A DNA stretch of 64,000 nt, taken from Marinomonas ostreistagni. GTDB taxonomy: Bacteria > Pseudomonadota > Gammaproteobacteria > Pseudomonadales > Marinomonadaceae. The position numbers were made by a program, and so were the translations under genes. Within the stretch, counting starts at the first letter, position 1, and each line of letters begins with the position of its first letter. The notes beneath the pieces were generated by a model. The model was not told the DNA's origin, ran no database searches, and worked only from the letters and a program-made list of their open reading frames with translations. Below, piece after piece: positions 42,217-50,399 of the stretch. Where the stretch lies: assembly GCF_016888445.1 (NCBI RefSeq), contig NZ_JAFEKF010000002.1, forward strand, positions 248,001 to 312,000, given 5' to 3'.

Positions 42217-42346
42217 ATCGTTTGAGCAGATTTCCTCTTCAACAGCAACCGTGGATGGTTGCGCGAGGGCTTTGGCACTGGGATGTGCCATGCCCGAGTG
42301 AAGAGGAACCACGTGAACGATAGACTGAAGCAGTGAGCCAAAGCCA
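42217..42346 (-). repeat. Branched structured repeat R2, copy 3
   Basis: Outer ATCGTT (42217-42222) with AACGAT (42316-42321), TTCCTCTTCA (42232-42241) with TGAAGAGGAA (42299-42308). Arms are GCAACC/GGTTGC (42245-42262) and TGGCAC/GTGCCA (42273-42290). Compared with copy 2, base changes occur on both sides of the same pairs in three helices (C-G to A-T, G-C to A-T, T-A to C-G), so pairing is conserved rather than sequence. Confidence 0.75.
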
Positions 42347-42361
42347 GCATCTGCGGTGTGC

Positions 42362-42462
42362 TTGAGCGGCTGATCACTCAACGCCGACCGGAAGACATCC
42401 CTGTCTTCGATGGTCGGTCGACGCCATCCATGGCGTCTGCTTATGAGTAATCAACAGCTCAA
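42362..42462 (+). repeat. Branched structured repeat R1, copy 4
   Basis: Same layout as copy 1. The outer stem TTGAGCGGCTGATCACTCA (42362-42380) pairs with 42444-42462 at 16 of 19 positions despite a different sequence from copy 1. The inner arms are almost identical to copy 1 (a single C to T change, kept as a G-T pair). It ends 25 bases before the yheV start. Confidence 0.75.
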
Positions 42463-42487
42463 TCAAATGAATTCAACTGAGGTTTAT

Positions 42488-42748
42488 ATGACAACCAAAC
42501 GCTTTATCGCGGGGGCGGTATGCCCACGCTGTAACGAGATGGATAAAATCCGCGCTTGGCGCGATGACGAGGCGGAAAAGCAGTACCGTGAGTGTGTGGC
42601 ATGTGGCTATGAAGACGAGCAATCGACCAAAGTCCAAGCCCAGCCACAGGAGCTTGAGACGCGCGTCAATCAGCCGTTTGCTTCTTCGCCAGAAGGCGAC
42701 ACGGCAGTGATTAATTTTGTCCCTAATCCTGGTGACACTAAGCACTAA
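42488..42748 (+). CDS. yheV: YheV-family zinc-ribbon protein (DUF2387)
   Basis: 86 residues. It starts MTTKRFIAGAVCPRCNEMDK and has a second Cys pair in RECVACGYED, forming a four-Cys zinc ribbon. The rest is a flexible tail. TGAGG lies 7 bases before ATG 42488; upstream in-frame starts read through repeat R1 and are not credible. YheV is a conserved small protein of unknown role. Confidence 0.88.
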   Translation: MTTKRFIAGAVCPRCNEMDKIRAWRDDEAEKQYRECVACGYEDEQSTKVQAQPQELETRVNQPFASSPEGDTAVINFVPNPGDTKH

Positions 42749-42831
42749 ATTGCTTCACGTGAAACTTGCCTAATTACGCTCTTTTAGATGGCTCTAAGCC
42801 CAATCTGTCGCGGCTCGATTGAATATGAGAG

Positions 42832-42855
42832 TAGTTATTATTACCATAATAACTA
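42832..42855. promoter_or_regulatory. Perfect palindrome before the iron-siderophore operon
   Basis: TAGTTATTAT (42832-42841) and ATAATAACTA (42846-42855) pair perfectly around TACC, 35 bases before the substrate-binding protein ATG. Position and AT-richness suggest an iron-responsive operator, but it is not a close match to the Fur 19-mer. Confidence 0.5.
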
Positions 42856-42889
42856 TCTTTAATAACAGTCCGCTTCAGTAGGCCATCTT

Positions 42890-43825
42890 ATGAGCTCCTT
42901 TCTAACGCGTTTTCTTATTCGTCCTGTGTTTGCGGTCATTTTGTTGGTGCTGCAATCCCACGCTTGGGCGTCCGGTGTCACGGTTACTCATGCGATGGGG
43001 GACACCGATATTTCTGATTCAACACGCGTGGTGACCTTGTACCAAGGAGCGACAGATTCGGCGCTGGCGTTAGGCGTACAGCCGGTCGGTGTGGTGGAGT
43101 CGTGGGCACAGCAGCCGGTGTACGATTACCTGAATAATCGACTAGGCGACGAAGTGACCTATGTCGGGCTCGAAACCCAACCTAATCTTGAGGTGATTGC
43201 GCGCCTGCAGCCGGATGTCATCATCGGTGCTAAAGCGCGTCATGAGAAAATTTACGGTCAGCTGTCGCAGATCGCACCGACAGTCCTCGCTGAGAATGTC
43301 TACGATTTTAAGCGCACACTTGAGTTAACAGCTGAGGCGACGGGGCGTACAGAAAAAGGGGATGAGCTTTGGCAAGCGTGGCAAGCGCGTACTCAAGCAT
43401 TTCGTGATCACCTTAGCGCAGAGCAGCAGCAATGGCCGCTAACAGCATCGATTCTAAACGTACGCGCCGATCATTTACGCCTTTACTTGGAAGACAGTTT
43501 CCCAGGAGCAGTGCTTAAGGATATCGGCTTTGAGTTTCCGTTGTCAGAGCAGGCCAGCTGGGGCATGAAGCTAAAAACCAAAGAGGCGCTACCGACGGTC
43601 AATGCTGATGTGTTTTTCATTCTGTTCGATGGCGATGATGCAGCGGTGCAGCAAAACTATGATGCTTGGCGCTTGCATCCTCTTTGGAATGTGCTGAAAG
43701 CACCGCGAGCAGGCCAAGTGCACGAAGTCGATCGCATTACTTGGCTGCTGTCGGGCGGGATCTTGGGCGCGAATCTAATGCTGGATCAACTTTCGGCAAT
43801 TTATGAACGAGCCCCTGCGAACTGA
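42890..43825 (+). CDS. Iron-siderophore ABC transporter substrate-binding protein (FecB-like)
   Basis: 311 residues with a signal peptide ending HAWASG and no lipobox, so it is a soluble periplasmic protein. Two lobes of the helical-backbone SBP class: RVVTLYQGATDSALALGVQPVGVVE and PNLEVIARLQPDVIIGAK are typical of FecB/FhuD. It binds ferric siderophore or citrate and delivers it to the two permeases that follow. The ligand is not deducible. Confidence 0.9.
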   Translation: MSSFLTRFLIRPVFAVILLVLQSHAWASGVTVTHAMGDTDISDSTRVVTLYQGATDSALALGVQPVGVVESWAQQPVYDYLNNRLGDEVTYVGLETQPNLEVIARLQPDVIIGAKARHEKIYGQLSQIAPTVLAENVYDFKRTLELTAEATGRTEKGDELWQAWQARTQAFRDHLSAEQQQWPLTASILNVRADHLRLYLEDSFPGAVLKDIGFEFPLSEQASWGMKLKTKEALPTVNADVFFILFDGDDAAVQQNYDAWRLHPLWNVLKAPRAGQVHEVDRITWLLSGGILGANLMLDQLSAIYERAPAN

Positions 43826-43827
43826 TT

Positions 43828-44841
43828 ATGCTGATTCCTTATCAAGCACGCTCTCTACGCGTGGGTCTGTTGCTACTGTCAGCAGTGGCGCTGTTAGTCA
43901 GCTTTATGGTGAGTGTGGCGTTTGGTCAGTATGCCGTGCCGCTGCAAAGCGTTTGGACCTCTTTTTTTCATTACGATCCTAACTCCATTGATCATGTGGT
44001 AGTTCATACCACGCGTTTATCCCGTGCCGTGGTAGCGGTGGCCGTGGGTTCGGCGTTGGCGGTGTCGGGTGTGTTGATGCAAACTCTGACGCGTAATCCG
44101 TTGGCTTCTCCCGCGATCTTTGGCGTCAATGCCGGCGCAGTGTTTTTCATTGTGCTGTTCGCGCAGTTCTTTTCGGTCAGTGAGCTGAATGATTATCTGT
44201 GGATCGCCTTTTTCGGCGCGGCGCTCGCTGGGGCGCTGGTCTATGGCTTAGGTGCGATGGGCCATGATGGTTTATCGCCAGTACGCATTGTCTTAGCCGG
44301 TGCTGCGATCAGTGCCTTATTTGTGGCTTTTACCCAAGGTCTATTGGTGATTGGCCAAGAAGGTTTAGACAGTGTGTTGTTTTGGATCGCAGGCTCAGTG
44401 TCGGGGCGCGAATTAGACGTGGTGATGCCCGTGCTACCGTATCTTGGCGGAGCGCTTTTGGCGGCCTTGGTGCTGGCGCCGCATATCAATATTTTGCTGT
44501 CCGGTGACGATGTCGCTAAAGGGCTAGGGCAAAATACGCTGCTACTTAAAGTGGCGCTCAGTGTGCTGATTATTGGCCTTGCCGGTGCGTCGGTAGCCTT
44601 AGCAGGCAATATCGGTTTTATCGGCTTGGTGATTCCGCATATGGTGCGCGCGTTTGTAGGCAATGATCATAAGTGGCTGATTCCGCTGGCGGCGATCTGG
44701 GGCGCGAGCTTGCTGCTTTTGTCCGATGTATTAAGCCGTTTTGTATTGTTGCCCGAGGAAGTGCCGATCGGCGTAGTGACGGCCTTGATCGGCACGCCGT
44801 TCTTTATTTACTTGGCACGTAAGGGGCGCAAACATGGCTAA
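43828..44841 (+). CDS. Iron-siderophore ABC permease 1 (FecC-like)
   Basis: A 337-residue FecCD-family permease with about ten helices. Family blocks are TRLSRAVVAVAVGSALAVSGVLMQTLTRNPLASPAIFGVNAGA and GNIGFIGLVIPHMVRAFVGNDH, the latter being the ATPase-contact loop. It starts 2 bases after the binding-protein gene and overlaps the next permease by 8 bases. Confidence 0.93.
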   Translation: MLIPYQARSLRVGLLLLSAVALLVSFMVSVAFGQYAVPLQSVWTSFFHYDPNSIDHVVVHTTRLSRAVVAVAVGSALAVSGVLMQTLTRNPLASPAIFGVNAGAVFFIVLFAQFFSVSELNDYLWIAFFGAALAGALVYGLGAMGHDGLSPVRIVLAGAAISALFVAFTQGLLVIGQEGLDSVLFWIAGSVSGRELDVVMPVLPYLGGALLAALVLAPHINILLSGDDVAKGLGQNTLLLKVALSVLIIGLAGASVALAGNIGFIGLVIPHMVRAFVGNDHKWLIPLAAIWGASLLLLSDVLSRFVLLPEEVPIGVVTALIGTPFFIYLARKGRKHG

Positions 44842-45862
44842 ACAGTGGGTCGTGCGTGGGCGCTGGTGCTCGTTTTCAGTACCTGTAGCAAGTTTGTGGA
44901 TGCTGGCGTTGATCACTGCGGTGACCTTGCTCGTGCTATTAGGGTCGTTGATGTTGGGTGATAGCTTATTGTCGCCGCAAGCGGTTATTGAAGCGTTACT
45001 GGCGCCTGCTAGCAGTGAGTATGGTTTTGTCGTCGAAACGTTACGCTTGCCGCGAATCTTGATGGCAGCGATGGTCGGTGCGGCCTTGGCCTTGTCTGGT
45101 TTAGTGCTGCAGTCGATGATTCGTAATCCGTTGGCGTCACCGGATATTATCGGTATCACCAGTGGCGCATCAGCGGCGGCGGTGTTGTTTTTATCCTTGT
45201 TTGCTGGGCTGGGCATTGTCTGGTTGCCGCTATTTGCTATTGCGGGCGCTTTACTGGCAGCGCTAGCGATTTATGTGTTGGCGTGGCGCGGTGGCGTGAC
45301 GCCCATGCGTTTGATCTTAGTGGGTATTGGTGTGTCGGCGGCCATGGGCGCAGTGACCACCTTGCTAATTGCAGTGAGTTCTACGGCCACCAGTATTACG
45401 GCGTATATTTGGCTGACCGGTAGTGTCTATGGTGCGGATTGGCAAGATGTGCAGGCGCTGGCGCCGTGGTGGTTGCTGACGTTACCGCTGTGTATATTTC
45501 TAGCGCGCCGTATCAATGCGCAAGAGCTAGGTGATCAGCTCGCCACAGGCTTAGGAGTGTCGGTACAGCCGCTGCGTTTAACGCTGCTTGGCTTAAGTGT
45601 GCTGTTAGCCGCCCCCGCGGTGGCGTATGCCGGTGCGGTGGGTTTTGTTGGCTTGATCGCGCCACATATTGCGCGGCGTTTGGTGACACGTAGCTTTGCT
45701 ATGTTGCTGCCCGCTACAGCGATGATCGGCGCTTGTTTAGTGATGTTGGCCGATCTGATGGGGCGTACGCTGTTCCAGCCGCTGGACATTCCGGCAGGTG
45801 TGTTTGTCTCGGCCATCGGCGCGCCGTTCTTTATTTACCTTCTCTACCGACAACGATTTTAA
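44834..45862 (+). CDS. Iron-siderophore ABC permease 2 (FecD-like)
   Basis: A 342-residue FecCD permease. LRLPRILMAAMVGAALALSGLVLQSMIRNPLASPDIIGITSGA and GAVGFVGLIAPHIARRLV are the matching blocks. It pairs with the first permease as a heterodimer. Its start lies inside the end of the upstream gene. Confidence 0.93.
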   Translation: MAKQWVVRGRWCSFSVPVASLWMLALITAVTLLVLLGSLMLGDSLLSPQAVIEALLAPASSEYGFVVETLRLPRILMAAMVGAALALSGLVLQSMIRNPLASPDIIGITSGASAAAVLFLSLFAGLGIVWLPLFAIAGALLAALAIYVLAWRGGVTPMRLILVGIGVSAAMGAVTTLLIAVSSTATSITAYIWLTGSVYGADWQDVQALAPWWLLTLPLCIFLARRINAQELGDQLATGLGVSVQPLRLTLLGLSVLLAAPAVAYAGAVGFVGLIAPHIARRLVTRSFAMLLPATAMIGACLVMLADLMGRTLFQPLDIPAGVFVSAIGAPFFIYLLYRQRF

Positions 45863-45876
45863 GTGAGTGACGTGTT

Positions 45877-46692
45877 ATGACGACAACTGAGTCCAGTATG
45901 CATCCGCTGACCTGCGAGCAGCTGACCCTTGGCTACGATAAAACCACGATCATTAACGCGCTGGATTTGGCGATCGAGCCGAACCAAATTACGGTGTTGG
46001 TGGGGGGCAATGGTTGCGGTAAATCGACTTTGTTAAAGTCTTTGGCGCGCTTGTTAAAGCCGACCTCAGGCGAGATTTTTTTGTACGACCAAAAGCTGCT
46101 ACAGCAGTCGGGCAAAGAAGTGGCGCGTAAGCTGGCGATCTTGCCGCAAGGGCCGATTGCACCTGAGGGATTAACTGTCGAGCAGTTGGTGCGCCAAGGG
46201 CGTTACCCACATCAAAACTGGCTACAAAGCTGGACTGAGCAAGACGAGCAATTGGTGCAAAAGGCGCTACGCGATACCAACATGCAGGATTTTGCTGAGC
46301 GTCCGATAGAGGCCTTATCTGGCGGTCAGCGTCAGCGTGCTTGGATTGCCATGGCATTGGCCCAAGATACGGAAATTTTGCTGCTCGATGAGCCGACAAC
46401 TTATCTAGATTTGACCCATCAGATTGAGATTTTGGATCTGCTGTTTGAGCTCAATCGCACCCAAAACACGACCATTTTAATGGTACTGCATGATCTTAAC
46501 TTAGCCTGCCGTTACGCTCATCAAATGGTGGCAGTGAAGCAGGGTAAGGTGTTTTGCCAAGGCGCGCCGGAACAGATTTTGGATTTTGATATGGTCAAAA
46601 GCGTGTTTGATATGGAGTGCCATATTACGCAAGATCCGCTATTTGGTACGCCCATGTGCATCCCGTTTGGCAAGGGGCGTAAAGTTGGCTAG
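45877..46692 (+). CDS. Iron-siderophore ABC transporter ATPase (FecE-like)
   Basis: 271 residues. Walker A VGGNGCGKST, Q-loop LPQGP, signature ALSGGQRQRAWIAMALAQD, Walker B ILLLDEPTTYLDL, H-loop VLHDLNLACRYA. It is a standard FecE/FhuC-type ATPase that energises the two permeases. The stop overlaps the FhuF-type gene start. Confidence 0.95.
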   Translation: MTTTESSMHPLTCEQLTLGYDKTTIINALDLAIEPNQITVLVGGNGCGKSTLLKSLARLLKPTSGEIFLYDQKLLQQSGKEVARKLAILPQGPIAPEGLTVEQLVRQGRYPHQNWLQSWTEQDEQLVQKALRDTNMQDFAERPIEALSGGQRQRAWIAMALAQDTEILLLDEPTTYLDLTHQIEILDLLFELNRTQNTTILMVLHDLNLACRYAHQMVAVKQGKVFCQGAPEQILDFDMVKSVFDMECHITQDPLFGTPMCIPFGKGRKVG

Positions 46693-47470
46693 TGCGACGT
46701 TTACGCCAGAAGAATGGCAAGCTCTCGCGGCATATGGTCTAACGCAAGCTGATGCTGAAGGCGAGAGTGGCTTTCGTGTGAATGCCGAGCAGCTTGTGAA
46801 TGATGAGTCATGCGTAGCGGTGCTTGAGCAGATCAAGCCCGCGTTGGGCGCCCCCAATCTTAAGGTGGCGGCGTCTTTGACTATCAAGCGTTTGGCTTTT
46901 TTAGTGCTGGCGCCGACGCTTTATGCGTTATCACGCTTTGACAAAGGCTTGGATGTGTCGCTGGCGCAATGTGAATTTGACTACGCGTTAAAAGACCGTA
47001 TCTGGCAATCGAAAATGCCGCTAAAACGTATCGATGTGACGCCTTTATGCGGTGATCGTGCTGATTGGCGCATACAAGTGCTGACTCAAGCATTTGCTGA
47101 GCATCTTAGCCCCGTGGTTGAAACCATGCATCGTTTGACACGTTCGCCTAAACGTATCCTGTGGGAAAACGTTGCGGTGCGTGTGTTCAGTATTTACGAG
47201 CGTCGCGTGCTACCAGGCTTAGAAGGTGAGCAAAAAGCTTTAGCGCAGGCAGATTATGCGTGGCTATTGTCGGACGGGGCGAGTGAAGTATTTGGTTTGG
47301 ACACTAACCCGATTGCCGAATTTGATAGCGCTTTTACCGAGCTTGAAAGCGCGGCCGAGCCCGTGCGTGTGCGCCGTACGTGTTGTTATTACTATCGTGC
47401 CACGGAACCACAAGAGTTTTGTAGCAACTGCCCGTTGCCACTGAGGTTGAAGCGCAACAAGAAAGCTTGA
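46685..47470 (+). CDS. Siderophore-iron reductase of the FhuF type
   Basis: 261 residues, cytoplasmic. The C-terminal [2Fe-2S] motif is CCYYYRATEPQEFCSNC (C-C-x10-C-x2-C), the FhuF hallmark, which reduces ferric siderophore to free iron after uptake. A TTG start at 46685 is preferred, with AAGGGG 7 bases upstream and the fecE stop overlapping it by 8 bases; no homologous residues precede it. It completes the uptake operon. Confidence 0.9.
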   Translation: MASATFTPEEWQALAAYGLTQADAEGESGFRVNAEQLVNDESCVAVLEQIKPALGAPNLKVAASLTIKRLAFLVLAPTLYALSRFDKGLDVSLAQCEFDYALKDRIWQSKMPLKRIDVTPLCGDRADWRIQVLTQAFAEHLSPVVETMHRLTRSPKRILWENVAVRVFSIYERRVLPGLEGEQKALAQADYAWLLSDGASEVFGLDTNPIAEFDSAFTELESAAEPVRVRRTCCYYYRATEPQEFCSNCPLPLRLKRNKKA

Positions 47471-47479
47471 AACAGCCAT

Positions 47480-47516
47480 AAAAAACGCCCGTAAGTCAGA
47501 CTTGCGGGCGTTTTTT
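47480..47516. terminator. Bidirectional terminator after fhuF-type gene / TonB receptor gene
   Basis: AAAAAACGCCCG ... CGGGCGTTTTTT with a further AAGT/ACTT extension forms a long stem. A-run and T-run flank it on both sides between convergent genes. Confidence 0.93.
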
Positions 47517-47530
47517 AGTTGGGTGCCAAC

Positions 47531-49639
47531 TTAGAAGTCGACGCCATAGCCGACTGTTAGGGTGCGGCCACGGCCTTTGAAGTAAGAGTTATCGTTGGCG
47601 TATGAAGCCTGTGAGTAATAGGTGAAGTAGTCTTCATCAAATACGTTGGCGACCGACACGTTCAAGCGACCCACTGGCAACTGATAGCCCATCGACGCGT
47701 CGACTAGTGTGTAGCCATCAAAGTCTAGATTGTCTTCTTCGAAGCTGCGTGAGAACGAGTGGTTAGCTTGCAGCATGGTTGATAGCTTGTTGTTCCAGTT
47801 CGCTGTCCACGCTACGCGTAGGCGGTTTGGCGGCAGTTCCGAGCCATTTAGCTTGGTGTCTACTTCACCGTCGCCATCGCGGTCCGATTTGCCGCGGATG
47901 TAGGAGTAGCCTGTTTCTAAGCGGTGTTGCTCGTTAAGTGCTAAGCCAAGAGATGCTTCGACACCTTTGATTTCTTTTTTCTCGCGATTAACCGTGTACA
48001 AACCATTCACTTCCGATAGACGGCTACCAAGGTCGGAATTACTTTCGTAGTAGCTGATTTCGAAATCAACATTTTGCTGATTTACACGGACACCGGCTTC
48101 GTAGTTGTCGGTCACGATCGGAGATAGATTAAGCAGGGTGTTGACGTCTTGATTAGGTGTGTCGATGCCGCGCAAAACACGGCCTACATCTGGCATACCA
48201 AAACCTTCTGAGTAGTTGGCAAACAAGCTAACAGACGGCGTTAGTTTGAACACCGCACCGGCGTTGTAGACGGTTTCGTCAAACTCCGGTGAGCCGCCAT
48301 TTACGGTCACGTTGTCGTTGGCTGCGACGGTTTGATAGGTGTCTACATCTAACTTGGCTTTTTCGTAACGCGCGCCTGCTTGCAGAATCAAGCGGTCAGT
48401 GGCTTGCAGTTCAAACTGGGCAAATGGAGCGTAGTTTGTGTAGGTTGTCTCAGGCACGTAAGTACGATCGGTGAGGATCAGCTTTTGGCTGGTAGTGTCT
48501 TGAAGTACATCCAGACCTGTGATCACTTTCAAGCGATTATCCAGCAGGCCATCTTTGGTTAGGCTGACTTTGGCACCGATTTTTTCTGACTCATTTTGTG
48601 ATTGGTCGTAGATGGTTTCCGGTGTATTAGGATCTTGGAAACTGCTGGACGTGCTGGCACCGTAACGACCTTTAAAGTCTTGCAGGAAGGCTTGAGCGTT
48701 AAGCTCCATGCCCGCTAAGTCGCTATCTGTGTATGTCAGGTTGGTGGTTTCCACTTCATTGAAATGTGCTTTGCCTTCTGGGCGGCCTTTGGTGGACCCT
48801 GTGGCGATGCCATTGGCGCGGTCACCTGTAACCGCACGAAAGTCCATATTACTCTCAAGCTTATAGCGGTTGTGTTGCAGCTCAAGGTTTTGATCATCAT
48901 TGAACCAGTAGCCGACTTTAGCAAATACATCGTAGCTGTCAGAGCCTTGCATATCGCCACGCAAGGTTTCCGCGCCCACGTAGTCGTCGTTACCATCTAG
49001 ATACATGCCTTGTGTCTCACGCGTGAGACCTACGAGGTAATCCCAATTACCTTTTGCGCCTTGTGCTTGGTAGCCCAACTTATGCGACAGAGTATCGCTA
49101 TCCAGCTCGCTGGTCGGGGTTGTGATCGAAGCGTTGATGCTTTGTTTCAGGCTGTCTGAGCGGTTAGATTTGGTGATGAAGTTGATGATGCCACCGGTGG
49201 CGCCTAGGCCGTGAATGGCGCTGGCACCGTGAATCACTTCGATACGTTCCACCATGGCAAGATCAATCGTATGCGCTGAGCGGCTGCCTTCACGAATCGG
49301 ATTGGACTGCGGAACGCCATCAATCATGTACAGCACTGAGCGGCCGCGGAATGTTTGGCTGCTGTTGTTGAGTTTTTGCGTGTTAGGTGAATACGCTGGC
49401 AGTAGGCTCGACAATACTTGTGAGCTGTCTGAGCTGATGCTCATCTGCTGTTCAATCTGCTCTCGAGTGATGACGGTTACCACCTGGGAGTTGTTGCCTT
49501 GCTCGGTATTAATACGGCTGGATTCGATTTGAATCGGGGCCAACTCTAGGGTTTGGGTGTCGGCTATGGCCGCCGTGGTTACGCTGAGCGCGAAAGGGAT
49601 GGCCACGAGGCCAAGTGGGGTCGAGAGAGAGTGGCGCAT
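47531..49639 (-). CDS. TonB-dependent outer-membrane siderophore receptor
   Basis: 702 residues. A signal peptide ends TTAAIADTQ, then a plug domain (RSVLYMIDGVPQSNP, VERIEVIHGASAIHGLGATGGIINFITK) and a 22-strand barrel ending in aromatic F (TVGYGVDF). The TonB box region is probably TLELAPIQIES. It should import ferric siderophore into the periplasm for the convergent ABC system. The ligand is not deducible. A 140-base region with no clear operator precedes it. Confidence 0.93.
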   Translation of the reverse strand: MRHSLSTPLGLVAIPFALSVTTAAIADTQTLELAPIQIESSRINTEQGNNSQVVTVITREQIEQQMSISSDSSQVLSSLLPAYSPNTQKLNNSSQTFRGRSVLYMIDGVPQSNPIREGSRSAHTIDLAMVERIEVIHGASAIHGLGATGGIINFITKSNRSDSLKQSINASITTPTSELDSDTLSHKLGYQAQGAKGNWDYLVGLTRETQGMYLDGNDDYVGAETLRGDMQGSDSYDVFAKVGYWFNDDQNLELQHNRYKLESNMDFRAVTGDRANGIATGSTKGRPEGKAHFNEVETTNLTYTDSDLAGMELNAQAFLQDFKGRYGASTSSSFQDPNTPETIYDQSQNESEKIGAKVSLTKDGLLDNRLKVITGLDVLQDTTSQKLILTDRTYVPETTYTNYAPFAQFELQATDRLILQAGARYEKAKLDVDTYQTVAANDNVTVNGGSPEFDETVYNAGAVFKLTPSVSLFANYSEGFGMPDVGRVLRGIDTPNQDVNTLLNLSPIVTDNYEAGVRVNQQNVDFEISYYESNSDLGSRLSEVNGLYTVNREKKEIKGVEASLGLALNEQHRLETGYSYIRGKSDRDGDGEVDTKLNGSELPPNRLRVAWTANWNNKLSTMLQANHSFSRSFEEDNLDFDGYTLVDASMGYQLPVGRLNVSVANVFDEDYFTYYSQASYANDNSYFKGRGRTLTVGYGVDF

Positions 49640-49774
49640 GATGAATTCCTCATCTACTGTAATTTATTGTAAAGATGTAGGTGAGAATAGTAACGGTTAT
49701 TGTTTGCTGTTGTAAATTGCAACGAGGCGTTGCATGAAATAAAAAGTAATAAATGTCGCTTATGAAACAAAAAA

Positions 49775-49796
49775 GGCCACGCTAATTAGCGTAGCC
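49775..49796 (-). terminator. Intrinsic terminator overlapping the stop of the DUF3750 gene
   Basis: Minus strand: GGCTACGCT-AATT-AGCGTGGCC (one G-T pair) then TTTTTTG. The TAG stop codon is part of the stem. Confidence 0.82.
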
Positions 49797-50312
49797 CTTG
49801 CCGATGGCTGAGAAAGGAAGATCAAGTCCCAGTTCTGGGATTTGTAAGCCAACCCAAGCGGGGAAGGTGTTGCTGTTGGGACCAGGGAAGACGGTGTATT
49901 GGTCTTTCCACGGATAGTCGACTACGGCTTGTTCGATCCGAGGAATCAGCTCAGCCGCTTGTGCGCCTTTAAGTGATAGCAGCTTTTCAGGCTTGGCACC
50001 GTACCAAAAGCGGTCAGGCGTAGCCGTGTTGTAGGTGTGTAGCGCAGGTTGGCCACGTTCGATGCGCCAGCCGACCACTTCGTGGACTTTGTACTCATCC
50101 GCATTGGCTTCTTTAGTGGCGATCCATGTGTGAATCGCAAACCAGCCGCGCCAACTAAACGCGTCGGCACCGTAGACTTCGATCACCGCTTCTTGCTCTT
50201 CGCTCGGATTTGGCGCAATGCCCGCGGGCTCGCGGCTGGCGGTGCGCCAGTCAGAGTTAGAGCAAGCGCTGACGAGGGTGGCCAGCGCCGCTAAAGTAAA
50301 CAGTTTCTTCAT
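49782..50312 (-). CDS. DUF3750 lipoprotein
   Basis: 176 residues. The signal ends in LVSAC (lipobox), so it is membrane-anchored. The DUF3750 body reads EVYGADAFSWRGWFAIHTWIATK and WRIERGQPALHTYN, later PWKDQYTVFPGPNSNTFPAWV. The function is unknown. ATG 50312 has AAGGAGAG 4 bases upstream, clearer than the earlier start. It is monocistronic. Confidence 0.87.
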   Translation of the reverse strand: MKKLFTLAALATLVSACSNSDWRTASREPAGIAPNPSEEQEAVIEVYGADAFSWRGWFAIHTWIATKEANADEYKVHEVVGWRIERGQPALHTYNTATPDRFWYGAKPEKLLSLKGAQAAELIPRIEQAVVDYPWKDQYTVFPGPNSNTFPAWVGLQIPELGLDLPFSAIGKGYAN

Positions 50313-50399
50313 GAGGCTCTCCTTAATCTTATTGTCAGTGTGACAAAAAATAGGCACAGAGTGTGCCTATTTATAGAGAGTCCCGAATAGATTCATAAT

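Noticed and set aside
41861-42487. CRISPR-like or tandem-repeat array
   Set aside because: There are four copies in two forms with different orientation and no regular spacers.
42410-42487. N-terminal extension of the YheV protein
   Set aside because: It reads through repeat R1 copy 4, and the family N-terminus is MTTKRF at 42488 with a ribosome site.
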